Part shown: positions 32,899-41,057 of the stretch, piece after piece
How positions within the stretch are numbered: the stretch's first letter is position 1
How the letters are laid out: each line of letters starts with the position of its first letter
From: Kribbella sp. NBC_01245
GTDB lineage: Bacteria > Actinomycetota > Actinomycetes > Propionibacteriales > Kribbellaceae
DNA: 64,000 nt
NCBI RefSeq assembly: GCF_036226525.1
Contig: NZ_CP108487.1
Coordinates: forward strand, 4,898,001 to 4,962,000
Direction of reading: 5' to 3'
Program-made: the position numbers and the translations under genes
The notes under the pieces: generated by a model
Told to the model about the DNA's origin: nothing
What the model saw: the letters and a program-made list of their open reading frames with translations, nothing else
The model's database searches: none

Positions 32899-34328
32899 GA
32901 CAACTCCTCGTACATCTCGCGTCGAAAGGTCAGCGTCTCGATCAAGCGCCGCCGCCAGGTCTGTTCCTCGTCGATCGGGCGCCGGGTGATCGGATGGTCC
33001 AGTACGCCGGCGGGCACCGCCTGCGAGACCACACTCGCGAGCCGCGCCCAGCCGTGGTCCGGCGTGGCCTGGTCGAGCAGGTCGAGCATCGCGACAGCCA
33101 GTCCGTCGGGCCACGGCACCGGCAGCCCGCCGACCACCTGGGCGAGGTCACCACGTTTACCGATAGCAGTGCCCCATTCTTCGGGTGGAAGGATCGCGAT
33201 CAACCGGGCGCCCGCGACCTTGGTCTTCAGCAACGCGCGCGCCCACTCGGGATCGCGCTCGCGAACCGTCGCATCCGCCAGCGCCTCGAAGAACAAGGCC
33301 TGGTCGAACCCTGTCACCTCGGCGTCGGCGATCTTCACGTCGTACGTCGTGAGGGGTGCGGCGGCGAGGATCTGCCGTAACCACCAAGCCTTCTCGCCCA
33401 TCGCCTGCCGGGGTTTGGCGATGATCCCGTCGCGCTGCATGCTCTCGTCCAGCCGCCTCGGCAGGGTGACGCGGACCTTCTTCGGCTGGAACGTCAAGCA
33501 GGCTTGGGCTCTGGCCGCCATCCGCGCGGAATACGCCGAGCCGGGAATGCGGGCGAGGAGGGATGCGGCGGTACGACGTACGTCGGAGGCTCGATCGTCC
33601 AGGGCACGTTCGGCGAACTCCTCGTCATCCTTGCTGAGGCCGTTGGCGAGCAGGGCCAGGAAGTCGGCACGAACGACTGCGGGCTCACTCGGCCAAACGT
33701 CCAGGAGGGCCTCGCGCGCTGCCGCGGGATCTTGCTCGCGGGTACGGATCAGCCAGGCGCGGCGTTGGTTGGGCGTGCCGTGGGTCCAGTCGTCCTCTTG
33801 CTCGGAGGTGGTGTGCAGGGCGAGGAATCGCCAGTCCGGGTTGAGATTCGCGAGCCATTTGGCCCGGCGATCGGCGACCGCGGCGACGAGCGCGCGGTAC
33901 TCCGTCCGGCCGCGGGCGAAGTCGGCCAACGCCGGCAAGAACTCCGGCGGCACACCCCAACCGCGATCGAGCACGACCCGCAACCACTCGCCGAGTACGG
34001 TCGCCTGCTGGCCGCCGAGCATCATCGCTAGACGGTTGGCGGCGGCCGGTCGGACCAGCGGGCGGTCCTCGCCAGGGGCTGGGGCGATCGGCGTCAGGCC
34101 TTTGAGGGCCGGCCTGCCTGCTCGGCGGTACGTCGTCTCGAGCGCGGCCGCGTCCAGCAGCAGCCGCACGGGGTCTGACGTGGTCGCGGTCGCGGTCGCA
34201 GACGTGGTCGCGGTCGCGGTCGTGGTCGCCAGGGCGCGGCGGATCGCGTCGGGGAGGTCATCGGCATTCGGTGGACGCCGATCCGTCCCGAGCAGGGCGG
34301 CGCTGACCAGCTTGTCCCAGCCGCTCAT
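32895..34328 (-). CDS. DUF5691 family protein
   Basis: 477 residues from the ATG at 34328 (MSGWDKLVSAALLGTDRRPP, the typical DUF5691 opening), overlapping the SWIM gene stop by four bases. The body is helical and HEAT-like in feel (RASDVRRTAASLLARIPGSA), without catalytic motifs I recognise. Residues about 33-50 are a low-complexity Ala/Thr stretch encoded by a 24-base tandem duplication at 34177-34224. It is always found with MoxR/VWA/DUF5682/SWIM proteins as far as I know. Scaffold or substrate adaptor is a guess. Confidence 0.85.
   Translation of the reverse strand: MSGWDKLVSAALLGTDRRPPNADDLPDAIRRALATTTATATTSATATATTSDPVRLLLDAAALETTYRRAGRPALKGLTPIAPAPGEDRPLVRPAAANRLAMMLGGQQATVLGEWLRVVLDRGWGVPPEFLPALADFARGRTEYRALVAAVADRRAKWLANLNPDWRFLALHTTSEQEDDWTHGTPNQRRAWLIRTREQDPAAAREALLDVWPSEPAVVRADFLALLANGLSKDDEEFAERALDDRASDVRRTAASLLARIPGSAYSARMAARAQACLTFQPKKVRVTLPRRLDESMQRDGIIAKPRQAMGEKAWWLRQILAAAPLTTYDVKIADAEVTGFDQALFFEALADATVRERDPEWARALLKTKVAGARLIAILPPEEWGTAIGKRGDLAQVVGGLPVPWPDGLAVAMLDLLDQATPDHGWARLASVVSQAVPAGVLDHPITRRPIDEEQTWRRRLIETLTFRREMYEELS
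34177..34224 (-). repeat. 24-base in-frame tandem duplication in the DUF5691 gene
   Basis: Two adjacent 24-base copies differ at about two positions and are built of GGTCGC hexamers. They encode the Ala/Thr stretch ATATTSAT-ATATTSD. Because the unit is a multiple of three, copy-number change would alter linker length without breaking the frame. Confidence 0.7.
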
Positions 34329-35692
34329 GCGAGGGCCACCGCGCGATCGTGGTGCCAACAGGTGATCGGGCGGAAGCCGAAGCGATTCCACTCCCCTGCC
34401 ACGGTGAGCGCCTCGCCCGCAGAGACGGCCAGCAGCGGCCACGGGTCGATCCCGGCGAGCAGCGGTAGACCGTCGCCCGCCTCGTCCACCAACGCCCACC
34501 CGTCACCGACTCGTGCGGGTCTGACCTGGGCCAGGACGAACGGCATGCGCTCATTCCACGGGTCCGTCCCAAGCGCCTCGGCGAACGACGCCAACGCCTC
34601 CTCCACGCTCACCCCATCCGGCCTCGTCGGCGGCATCGGCTCGGTCGGCTCGGCCCTCGGCTCGGTCGGTTCGGCTGGTGGGGTCAGCAGGGCGCGGAGA
34701 GGCAGGGCGCCTGGGTAATAGGAGAGCCTTGCCGGGATGATGTCGCCGGGTCCGCCGGGCAGGAGGTCCAACTGGCGTCCAGGCGCGGCGAAGCTGAGGA
34801 TGAGCCCGATCCTGCCGGTCGTACGGCCCCGGAGCCAGACCCGCCGAACGGTCAGCCGGTCATCGGGCTCGACCACCTGCCCGAGTACCAGCCACTCGTC
34901 GTCGACGTACTCGCCCTCGTCCCGAACCCTGGCCGTCTCGACCGTCCACCCGATCCGGGACCTCACCGTCTCCACCAAAGGCGCGGGCAATTCCCCGAGG
35001 CGGGCATGGGCTTGCACGATGAGATGGATCAGCGCGAGCTCTTCCAGCAACGCACCAGGCCAACCCTCACCCCGGCCGATCACGCCCGCCGCACGCCGTA
35101 CCGCGCCCGCGATCCCCGGCGCCTGCGCGTCAACCATCCGCGCGGCCAGCCGGCTCAGCTCCTCGTACCCCCTGTGCTCGAACCCGGACAACCCATGCCG
35201 CGCCTGATCCGCAAGCCAGCTCTCCAACTCCGCAATCCCCGACGCCACCCGATCCGCCCGCCGCGCGGCCCGCTGCGCCGCCGCCTCCGGATCCGGCTGC
35301 TTCGCCGCCCCCTCCTCACTCGCCCCGCCGGCCTCCCCGACCGCATCGGCTGTCCCCTTGGCAGCGCGGGCCTCGCGATCGGCCAGCCAAGCCGCAACCC
35401 ATGCAGGCTCGGCCTCGCTGGGAAGAGCACCCGCGGACCAGAGCAGAAGCAGACCGATCGCGTGCTTGCAGGGAAACTTCCGGCTCGGGCACGAACACCG
35501 AAACGCGGGCCCCTCGAGATCGACCACGGTCTGATACGGCTTGGCCCCACTGCCCTGGCACAAACCCCAGACCGCCCGATCGTCACAACCGGCCGCACTC
35601 CACTTCGCGATCCGGGCAAGCCCCTGCCCAGCTCGCGCCGAAGCCGCGTCAGGCGCAAGCCCCAACACCTGCCCAGAACCCCACCGCCGCAC
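34325..35692 (-). CDS. SWIM zinc-finger protein, first gene of the cluster
   Basis: 455 residues from a GTG at 35692, which lies five bases after AGGAGG on the coding strand; an in-frame ATG at 35767 would add 25 unlikely residues. The SWIM motif CxCxnCxH is FRCSCPSRKFPCKH (about C66, C68, C75, H77). SWIM fingers bind nucleic acid or protein. The rest comprises a helical middle, a possible beta domain (RRVWLRGRTTGRIGLILSF) and a Pro/Glu/Thr-rich linker made of repeats (AEPTEPRAEPTEP). It opens the coupled series with DUF5691, MoxR, DUF5682 and VWA. Confidence 0.88.
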   Translation of the reverse strand: MRRWGSGQVLGLAPDAASARAGQGLARIAKWSAAGCDDRAVWGLCQGSGAKPYQTVVDLEGPAFRCSCPSRKFPCKHAIGLLLLWSAGALPSEAEPAWVAAWLADREARAAKGTADAVGEAGGASEEGAAKQPDPEAAAQRAARRADRVASGIAELESWLADQARHGLSGFEHRGYEELSRLAARMVDAQAPGIAGAVRRAAGVIGRGEGWPGALLEELALIHLIVQAHARLGELPAPLVETVRSRIGWTVETARVRDEGEYVDDEWLVLGQVVEPDDRLTVRRVWLRGRTTGRIGLILSFAAPGRQLDLLPGGPGDIIPARLSYYPGALPLRALLTPPAEPTEPRAEPTEPMPPTRPDGVSVEEALASFAEALGTDPWNERMPFVLAQVRPARVGDGWALVDEAGDGLPLLAGIDPWPLLAVSAGEALTVAGEWNRFGFRPITCWHHDRAVALA

Positions 35693-35881
35693 GCTCACCT
35701 CCTCCACCACAAACCTCCCCGCGAAGCATGCCACCACGCCCACCCCTCCATCAGCCAGCCCATCCACCAGCCACCCCCGGTACGCGTTGGACGTCGCCGC
35801 GAGCAGGCTGCAAGTGCCCAGCGAGCGCAGGACGAGCGAGCGCGGGAGGAGCGCCTGGCGTACGCCGGGGAAGGCCGGTTG

Positions 35882-37534
35882 TCAGGCGGCGTCATCAGGC
35901 TCGTCCTCAGTGGCAAGTCCTATTCGCCTCAAGCGTTTCTTGCTTGCGGTCGCTCCGCTCGGCTTTGGTGGTGGGGCGAGTTCTCCGGTGGTGAGGTTGA
36001 CCTGGCCGAGGTAATGGGTGCCGGTGTCGTCAACCAGATACCGGGCTCCACGGGGCGTGGTCCATTCGACGCTGCCGTCGGGCAGCAGCGCATTACGCAG
36101 ACCACCGTGGGTTTTCGCCCGGTGGGGTGTGCGTGTCACCGGAAGCAGGTTCCGGGTACTGGTTTGGCCTGGTGGACCGTTCTTGTCGTAGGGCACGACG
36201 TGGTCAAGGTCGGTGGAGAAGGTGGTTTCGCCAGTGGCCCACGGCTCCATCGGCGTCGGGTAACGCAGTTTCACCCACTCCCTGATCCGCTGCGGCACTT
36301 GATAGCCATCAGCACTGAGGGGTTCGCGCAGGTCGATCACTGGTTTGAGGACCACGGCCTCGTGGCCGATGAGTTCCTTCAGTTGCGACACCAGCAGCGG
36401 ACCAATCCCCTCGACCCACGCGACACCGTCACCACTGGCCAGTGCCTCCTGGGAGATACGCACATAGAACGAATGTGGCGCCCGGGCGCGGTTCGGGTTG
36501 CGGGACTTGAGACCGGCGAGGAACTGATCAAACGGCACATCGTCATCACTGTCGGTATCGGTATCGGTATCGGTGCCGTACGCGTCGCTGCCACCGCCGG
36601 TGCCACCCTCGCCGTGGGCGTCGCCCTCGCCGCATTCGCCGTACTCGCCGTACTTGCCGTCGTCGCCGTCGCTGTATTCGTGGCCGCTGCCGCTGCCATG
36701 GTCTCTGCCGCTGGTGCAGTGTTCTGCGAAGCCCTCAGTGGTCTGGGCGGCGGCTTTGCGGGCTTTGCGGCGGCCGTGTTCGCGCAGGTCGAGGGCGACG
36801 GCGGGGTCGGCCAGCAGTCCGACGGCTTTGGCGCGGAGTTGCTGGTGGGAGCCGGGCTCGCCCTCTTGGGCCATGATGTCGGCGAGTTCGTCGACGGCGG
36901 CGTCGAAACGGATTGCGTCGCCGGTTGCGGTGCGGGCGATGACGGATTTGGTGCCGTGGTCGTTGGATTGGCCGAGCCAGACGCCGCGTTGGCGGGCGTA
37001 GAGGTCGGCGTCGGCTTGGGCCTTGGCGGGGTCGGCCTGCATTTTGGCCGCCTTCACGAACACCTTCAGCCGTGACGGGGTGACGCTGTTGATGATGGCG
37101 TGGATTTTGGCGTCCACGATGCCGGCCGCCGCCAAACTCAGGGAGAGGCAGGTGCGGGCGATCGAGCGGGCCCGCCAGGCTTCGGCGTTGCCGGCCAGGA
37201 CCTGGGCGAGGGTTTTGGGGAACCGGTGGCGCAGTGCGAGGGCTTCGCCGAGGTAGGCGGCCGCGGCACCGTGGGACATGCCGAGGCGCCAGCCGAATTC
37301 CTGGGCGCAGAATTCGGCGATCGGCGGGCAGCCCTCACCGCCGTACACGCGCAGCCGTTCCACTCCCGGCACGATCTCGCCGCCGGGTGGGGGGGCGACG
37401 GTGGCGTTGAGGTCGGTGTAGTGCAGGGCGAGCAGCAGCGACTCGGCCTCATCGGCCGCGATGCGGGCGCGCGAGGCGGCGGCGCGGTCCAGGGTCTGGT
37501 CCACGTCGAGCTCATCAACACCGATATCGAACAT
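35882..37534 (-). CDS. DUF222/HNH endonuclease protein (13E12 repeat family)
   Basis: 550 residues from the ATG at 37534 (MFDIGVDELDVDQTLD). The N-terminal DUF222 region (about 1-250) precedes a low-complexity Gly/Asp/Ser/His linker (about 270-330, including a TDTDTDTD run from GGTATC hexamers). A C-terminal HNH domain follows: DLDHVVPYDKNG, then TSTRNLLPVTRTPHRAKTHGG. The family occurs in many dispersed copies in actinobacteria and behaves like a mobile or selfish element; homing endonuclease activity is assumed, not shown. A perfect TATAAT sits eight bases from the ATG, implying a leaderless transcript. The flanks hold AT-rich DNA and repeats. Confidence 0.9.
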   Translation of the reverse strand: MFDIGVDELDVDQTLDRAAASRARIAADEAESLLLALHYTDLNATVAPPPGGEIVPGVERLRVYGGEGCPPIAEFCAQEFGWRLGMSHGAAAAYLGEALALRHRFPKTLAQVLAGNAEAWRARSIARTCLSLSLAAAGIVDAKIHAIINSVTPSRLKVFVKAAKMQADPAKAQADADLYARQRGVWLGQSNDHGTKSVIARTATGDAIRFDAAVDELADIMAQEGEPGSHQQLRAKAVGLLADPAVALDLREHGRRKARKAAAQTTEGFAEHCTSGRDHGSGSGHEYSDGDDGKYGEYGECGEGDAHGEGGTGGGSDAYGTDTDTDTDSDDDVPFDQFLAGLKSRNPNRARAPHSFYVRISQEALASGDGVAWVEGIGPLLVSQLKELIGHEAVVLKPVIDLREPLSADGYQVPQRIREWVKLRYPTPMEPWATGETTFSTDLDHVVPYDKNGPPGQTSTRNLLPVTRTPHRAKTHGGLRNALLPDGSVEWTTPRGARYLVDDTGTHYLGQVNLTTGELAPPPKPSGATASKKRLRRIGLATEDEPDDAA

Positions 37535-37541
37535 ACTAGCG

Positions 37542-37547
37542 ATTATA
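37542..37547 (-). promoter_or_regulatory. -10 box (TATAAT) for a leaderless DUF222/HNH transcript
   Basis: A perfect TATAAT on the minus strand ends eight bases before the ATG at 37534, so transcription would start at or next to the start codon. No good -35 hexamer is seen 16-18 bases further upstream. Leaderless mRNAs are common in actinobacteria. Confidence 0.55.
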
Positions 37548-37570
37548 CAGACCGAGAAGCCGCCATTCCC

Positions 37571-37795
37571 GTTATCCACAAGGGAAAATCGCCTGCAGTG
37601 GAAGGTACGCCCACCTTATGCGCGACATGGCAAGGCACTTTGAGACCTCCTCGCAAAACCTCAGGGCGGAGCAAGCTCAGCATCGCTTATTATTCTTCAT
37701 ATTCCATTTTAAGAAGTCCGATAAGGTATTTTTAGGCATCCCTCGCGAGATCTCTCGTCGCGGGTCGGGCGATTGACGACTAGTTGTGGAGTGGG
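37571..37795. other. AT-rich intergenic island with repeat motifs next to the DUF222/HNH gene
   Basis: TTATCCACAA (37572-37581) and CGACATGGCAAGGCACTT (37623-37640) recur in the gap near 20.75 kb. Bases about 37680-37740 are strikingly AT-rich for this genome (TTATTATTCTTCATATTCCA and onward), unlike neighbouring coding DNA. No gene was found in it. It probably contains the DUF4180 promoter and may mark the edge of an inserted element. Confidence 0.5.
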
Positions 37796-38161
37796 ATGAC
37801 TGACCAGGTAGTGAAGTACGGCGGGCACGTGGTGGTGGCTGTTTCGCCCGACGGGCCGCCGATAAAGACCGACCAGGACGTGGTGGATCTGATCGCGAGC
37901 CACTACTACGACGAGGTCGAGTGGTTCGCGTTACCGGTCGAGCGGCTGGACGACGCGTTCTTCGGGTTGAGCAGCCGGATCGCTGGAGACATCGTGCAGC
38001 GGTTCGTGATGTACGGTCACCAGCTCGCGATCGTCGGCGACATCTCCCACCACTTGGCCGACAGCTCCAACCTGCGGGCATTCGTGGATGAGGCGAACCG
38101 CGGCCGCCAGGTCTGGTTCCTCCCCGACCTGACGACCCTCACCGAACGCCTGAGCGCCTGA
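37796..38161 (+). CDS. DUF4180 domain protein
   Basis: 121 residues from the ATG at 37796, downstream of GTGGAG. Sequence features fit DUF4180: DVVDLIASHYYDEVEWFALPVERL, FFGLSSRIAGDIVQRFVMYG and RQVWFLPDLTTLTERL. No catalytic residues are known for the family. It is monocistronic and convergent with the ECF42 sigma gene. The stop lies in a short 9-base tandem repeat (GCGCCTGAG three times, about 38152-38178). Function unknown. Confidence 0.82.
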   Translation: MTDQVVKYGGHVVVAVSPDGPPIKTDQDVVDLIASHYYDEVEWFALPVERLDDAFFGLSSRIAGDIVQRFVMYGHQLAIVGDISHHLADSSNLRAFVDEANRGRQVWFLPDLTTLTERLSA

Positions 38162-38182
38162 GCGCCTGAGCGAAAAGGCCAA

Positions 38183-39397
38183 CTAAGCGAGGCGATCAGC
38201 CCGGGCGGTGAGGTAGCGCTGTTCGGGTTGGCTTGTGGTTCGGCGGGCGGCTTCGAGGTATCCCACCCGGGCGGCGGCCGGTTCGCCTGCCATTTCCAGC
38301 AGGTGCGCCCGTACGGCGTGGAATCGGTGGTGGCCGGCCAGGCGTCGGTCCGCCGCGAGCGGTCCGAGTAGCGCGAGCCCGGCCGCCGGCCCGTCGACCA
38401 TGGCGACCGCGATCGCCCGGTTGAGCGTGATCATCGGGTTCGGCGCGATCCGTTCCAGCACGTGGTAGAGCACGCTGATCTGGCGCCAATCGGTGTCCTC
38501 GGCGCGCGCCGCTTCGTTGTGGACGGCAACGATCGCCGCCTGCAACTGGTACGGCCCGAGGGGAGACGTCGCCATCGTGGTCTCGATCAACTCGGTGCCT
38601 TCGGCAATGGCCTCGGCGTCCCAGCAACGACGGTCCTGCTCGGCCAAAGGGATCAGCGACCCGTCCGGCGCCGTACGGGCGGGGCGATGGGCATCCGTCA
38701 GCAGCATCAGCGCCAGCAGGCCCGCCACCTCACCGTCGTCCGGCAGCAGCCGCCGTACCGCCCGGGTCAGCCGGATGGCCTCCGCGCTCAGCTCCACCCG
38801 TTGCAGCTCCGGGCCGGACGACGCGGTGTATCCCTCGTTGAAGATCAGGTAGAGCACGTGCAACACCACTCGCAGCCGCTCGGCCCGCTCCTCCTCGGGC
38901 GGAAGCTGAAAAGAAGTACCGGTCGCGCGGATCTTGTCCTTGGCCCGGCTGATCCGCTGCCCCATCGTCGACTCGGGCACCAGGAACGCGTGCGCCACCT
39001 GCGCGGTCGTGAGTCCGCCAACCGCCCGCAGCGTCAACGCCAACTGGGACGACGCCGAGAGCGCCGGATGGCAGCAGAGGAACAGCAGCGTGAGCGTGTC
39101 ATCCTCAGCCGGTACGTCGACCAGGTCCTCATCGACGGAGAGCCGGAAGGCCTTGACCTCGCGCTGCCGCCGGGCGTTCTCGCTGCGCCAGAGATCGGTC
39201 AGCCGCCGGGACGCCACCGTGAGCAGCCAACCCCGCGGGTTGGACGGCAGCCCCTCGGCGGGCCAGTGCTGCGCGGCCACGAGCAGGGCCTCCTGGACGG
39301 CGTCCTCACACAGGTCGAACCGCTCGTTCCGGCGGGCGAGTAGTCCGAGGACCTGCGGCGCGAGCCCGCGCAGCAGGTCCTCGATCGCAGGAGTCAC
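38183..39397 (-). CDS. ECF42-type RNA polymerase sigma factor with C-terminal extension
   Basis: 404 residues. Sigma2 is at the N-terminus (FDLCEDAVQEALLVAAQHWP, SNPRGWLLTVASRRLTD) and sigma4 at about 110-165 (LTLRAVGGLTTAQVAHAFLV, ESTMGQRISRAKDKIR). A long helical, TPR-like C-terminal extension follows to residue 404, as in ECF42 factors. Known biology: ECF42 genes pair with DGPF/YCII proteins and lack an anti-sigma factor, and the extension is needed for activity. Here the start overlaps the DGPF gene stop by four bases. Probably autoregulated from the promoter near 39826-39852. Confidence 0.92.
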   Translation of the reverse strand: MTPAIEDLLRGLAPQVLGLLARRNERFDLCEDAVQEALLVAAQHWPAEGLPSNPRGWLLTVASRRLTDLWRSENARRQREVKAFRLSVDEDLVDVPAEDDTLTLLFLCCHPALSASSQLALTLRAVGGLTTAQVAHAFLVPESTMGQRISRAKDKIRATGTSFQLPPEEERAERLRVVLHVLYLIFNEGYTASSGPELQRVELSAEAIRLTRAVRRLLPDDGEVAGLLALMLLTDAHRPARTAPDGSLIPLAEQDRRCWDAEAIAEGTELIETTMATSPLGPYQLQAAIVAVHNEAARAEDTDWRQISVLYHVLERIAPNPMITLNRAIAVAMVDGPAAGLALLGPLAADRRLAGHHRFHAVRAHLLEMAGEPAAARVGYLEAARRTTSQPEQRYLTARADRLA

Positions 39398-39774
39398 TCA
39401 GGCCCTTCGCTGGTCAGGTCGGCGCTGAAGACGACTGGACGCACCTCGACTCCCGCACCCGGCACCGCCGCATCCGGGATCATCGCGGCCAGTTCGTAGG
39501 CTCGCGCCTGGTCCGCGCACTCGATGAAGTAGTAGCCGCCGAGGAACTCCTTCGACTCCACGAACGGCCCATCGGTCACCACCGGCGCACCGTTCTGGAC
39601 CCGCACAACGGCACTCTTCGCGGGCTCGGCCAGGGCGACCGTGTCGATCAGCTCGCCGGAAGCCCGAACCGTCGCCATGAACTCGCCGTGCCCCGACGTC
39701 ACCACGTCGCGCTCAGCCTCGGTCAGGGCGTCCCAGATGGCCGGGTTGATGTTCATGATCATCAGAAACTTCAT
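39394..39774 (-). CDS. YCII-related DGPF-motif protein, partner of ECF42 sigma
   Basis: 126 residues from the ATG at 39774 (MKFLMIMNINPAIWDALTEA), with GGAG upstream; an earlier start at 39819 is unlikely. The family signature VTDGPFVESKEFLGGYYFIE is clear. DGPF proteins accompany ECF42 sigma factors and are often the main target of their regulation; their biochemical role is unknown. The gene lies directly upstream of, and coupled to, the sigma gene. Confidence 0.9.
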   Translation of the reverse strand: MKFLMIMNINPAIWDALTEAERDVVTSGHGEFMATVRASGELIDTVALAEPAKSAVVRVQNGAPVVTDGPFVESKEFLGGYYFIECADQARAYELAAMIPDAAVPGAGVEVRPVVFSADLTSEGPE

Positions 39775-39825
39775 GTCGCAATTCTCCTTCGAACCGGTGA
39801 CGCCGGGCGGCGCCCACACCGGAAG

Positions 39826-39875
39826 GACGAGACCCGCGAGCCGCCTTCGACATTACTCAGCGGACATTACTCAGC
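39826..39875 (-). promoter_or_regulatory. ECF42-type promoter with tandem 14-base repeat
   Basis: On the minus strand TGTCGA (39852-39847) is followed after 17 bases by CGTC (39829-39826), about 52 bases before the DGPF start. TGTCGA at -35 with CG(A/T)C at -10 is the pattern I recall for ECF42 targets. The 13-mer GACATTACTCAGC occurs twice (39849-39861, 39863-39875), giving a second near-copy of the -35 (TGTCCG) 14 bases upstream. Confidence 0.6.
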
Positions 39876-41046
39876 CCGCGACGAGAGGTTCGAGCGCGGT
39901 GAGGAATTTGCTCATCACGCCGTCGACGTTCTTGTTACCGTCCGCGAGGAGTACGGCGACGGAGATGCGGCGCGACGGAATCACCGCGAGCAGGCTGGTG
40001 TAACCGGGCGCGTTGCCGCGATGACCGACCGCCTCCCCGATGGCGCCGAAGGTGGAGTTGAACCGCATCGTGCCGAGGCCGTACGGGCCGTCCTCGCCAA
40101 TGAGCTGGTTGACGATCTCCAGCGGCACCACGCGAGCGCCGTACAGCTGATAGCCCCAGCGCGCCACCGTCGCGGCGTCGGCGGCCATCGACCCGGCGGC
40201 CGCGGACGAACTCGCCACCGAGCGGCAGGGGATGAACCCGTCCGGGATCGTGCCGCAGACCTTGGAGTGCGAACCGGCGATCGGCTCCTGCGGGCGTTCG
40301 CCGTCCTGGAAGGCCACCCGGCTCAGGCCGGCCGGTTTCACCAGGTCGTTGCGCAGCGCAACGGCCAGCGGTTGCTTGGTGACCGCCTCGATCGCCATGC
40401 CGACCAGCAGATAGCTCGCGCTGCTATAGACGTACGGCGAACCGGGCGCGCCGAGTGCGGACGTGTGGTACTTCAGCGCCTGCCGGGCGGTCCAGCGGCG
40501 AGCGGGTGCGCCGGCGAGATCCGCGGCCATCTTGTCGTAGTCGGACGGCGTGAAGTCGGGCACGCCCGCGGTCATGGCCAGGTACTGCCGGACGGTCGCG
40601 TTCTTCGCCGTCAACCGGTGCTTGACGTAGCGCGACAGCGGCGCGTCGAGGTCGATCCGGCGTTTCTCGGCCAGCCGCAGCACCTCGGTCGCCACGAAGG
40701 TCTTGGTGATGCTGGCCGTCGCCATCTCGGTCGAGGCTCGCAGCTTCTCCCCGAGTGCGTCGTTGCCGGCGGCACCGGTCCAGGCCCAGCGGTCGCCGAA
40801 GATGACGGCGGCGGTGACACCCCGGGCGGCGGTCTCCACGTCCGGGCTGGTCTTGAACTGGGCGACCACCTCGTTCAGGACGGCCTGCAGTTTCGCGGTG
40901 GCCTGAGCGTCGTCGAGCCCGTTCACGGCGGGGGCGGGGAACTGCCGCCCAGGCGTGGTTGGAACCGTTTCCGGCTTCCCCGAAGAGCACGAGGTCGAGC
41001 ACCCAACGAGAACTGCCGACAGCAGTACCGCGACAAGGGCCCTCAT
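39871..41046 (-). CDS. Serine hydrolase lipoprotein (class C beta-lactamase / DD-peptidase-like)
   Basis: 391 residues from the ATG at 41046. The signal MRALVAVLLSAVLVGCS ends in a proper lipobox (LVGC), so it is membrane anchored. The active-site SxxK is SITK in EMATASITKTF. YSSASYLLVG occupies the YxN position (Tyr-Ser-Ser), and GHRGNAPGYTS the KTG position as HRG. This pattern is common in beta-lactamase-related peptidases and esterases rather than true lactamases. Eleven bases separate it from the upstream MarR gene, suggesting a MarR-controlled operon. Substrate unknown. Confidence 0.88.
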   Translation of the reverse strand: MRALVAVLLSAVLVGCSTSCSSGKPETVPTTPGRQFPAPAVNGLDDAQATAKLQAVLNEVVAQFKTSPDVETAARGVTAAVIFGDRWAWTGAAGNDALGEKLRASTEMATASITKTFVATEVLRLAEKRRIDLDAPLSRYVKHRLTAKNATVRQYLAMTAGVPDFTPSDYDKMAADLAGAPARRWTARQALKYHTSALGAPGSPYVYSSASYLLVGMAIEAVTKQPLAVALRNDLVKPAGLSRVAFQDGERPQEPIAGSHSKVCGTIPDGFIPCRSVASSSAAAGSMAADAATVARWGYQLYGARVVPLEIVNQLIGEDGPYGLGTMRFNSTFGAIGEAVGHRGNAPGYTSLLAVIPSRRISVAVLLADGNKNVDGVMSKFLTALEPLVAG

Positions 41047-41057
41047 GGCCCGCGATG

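Noticed and set aside
27477..34365. Two plus-strand open frames of 800-900 codons across the SWIM-MoxR block
   Set aside because: They run opposite five genes with clear domains and coupled starts, and their products lack recognisable motifs.
39871..41046. Beta-lactamase resistance gene
   Set aside because: SxxK is present but the YxN and KTG positions (YSS, HRG) and the lipoprotein signal fit general beta-lactamase-related peptidases/esterases; resistance cannot be inferred.
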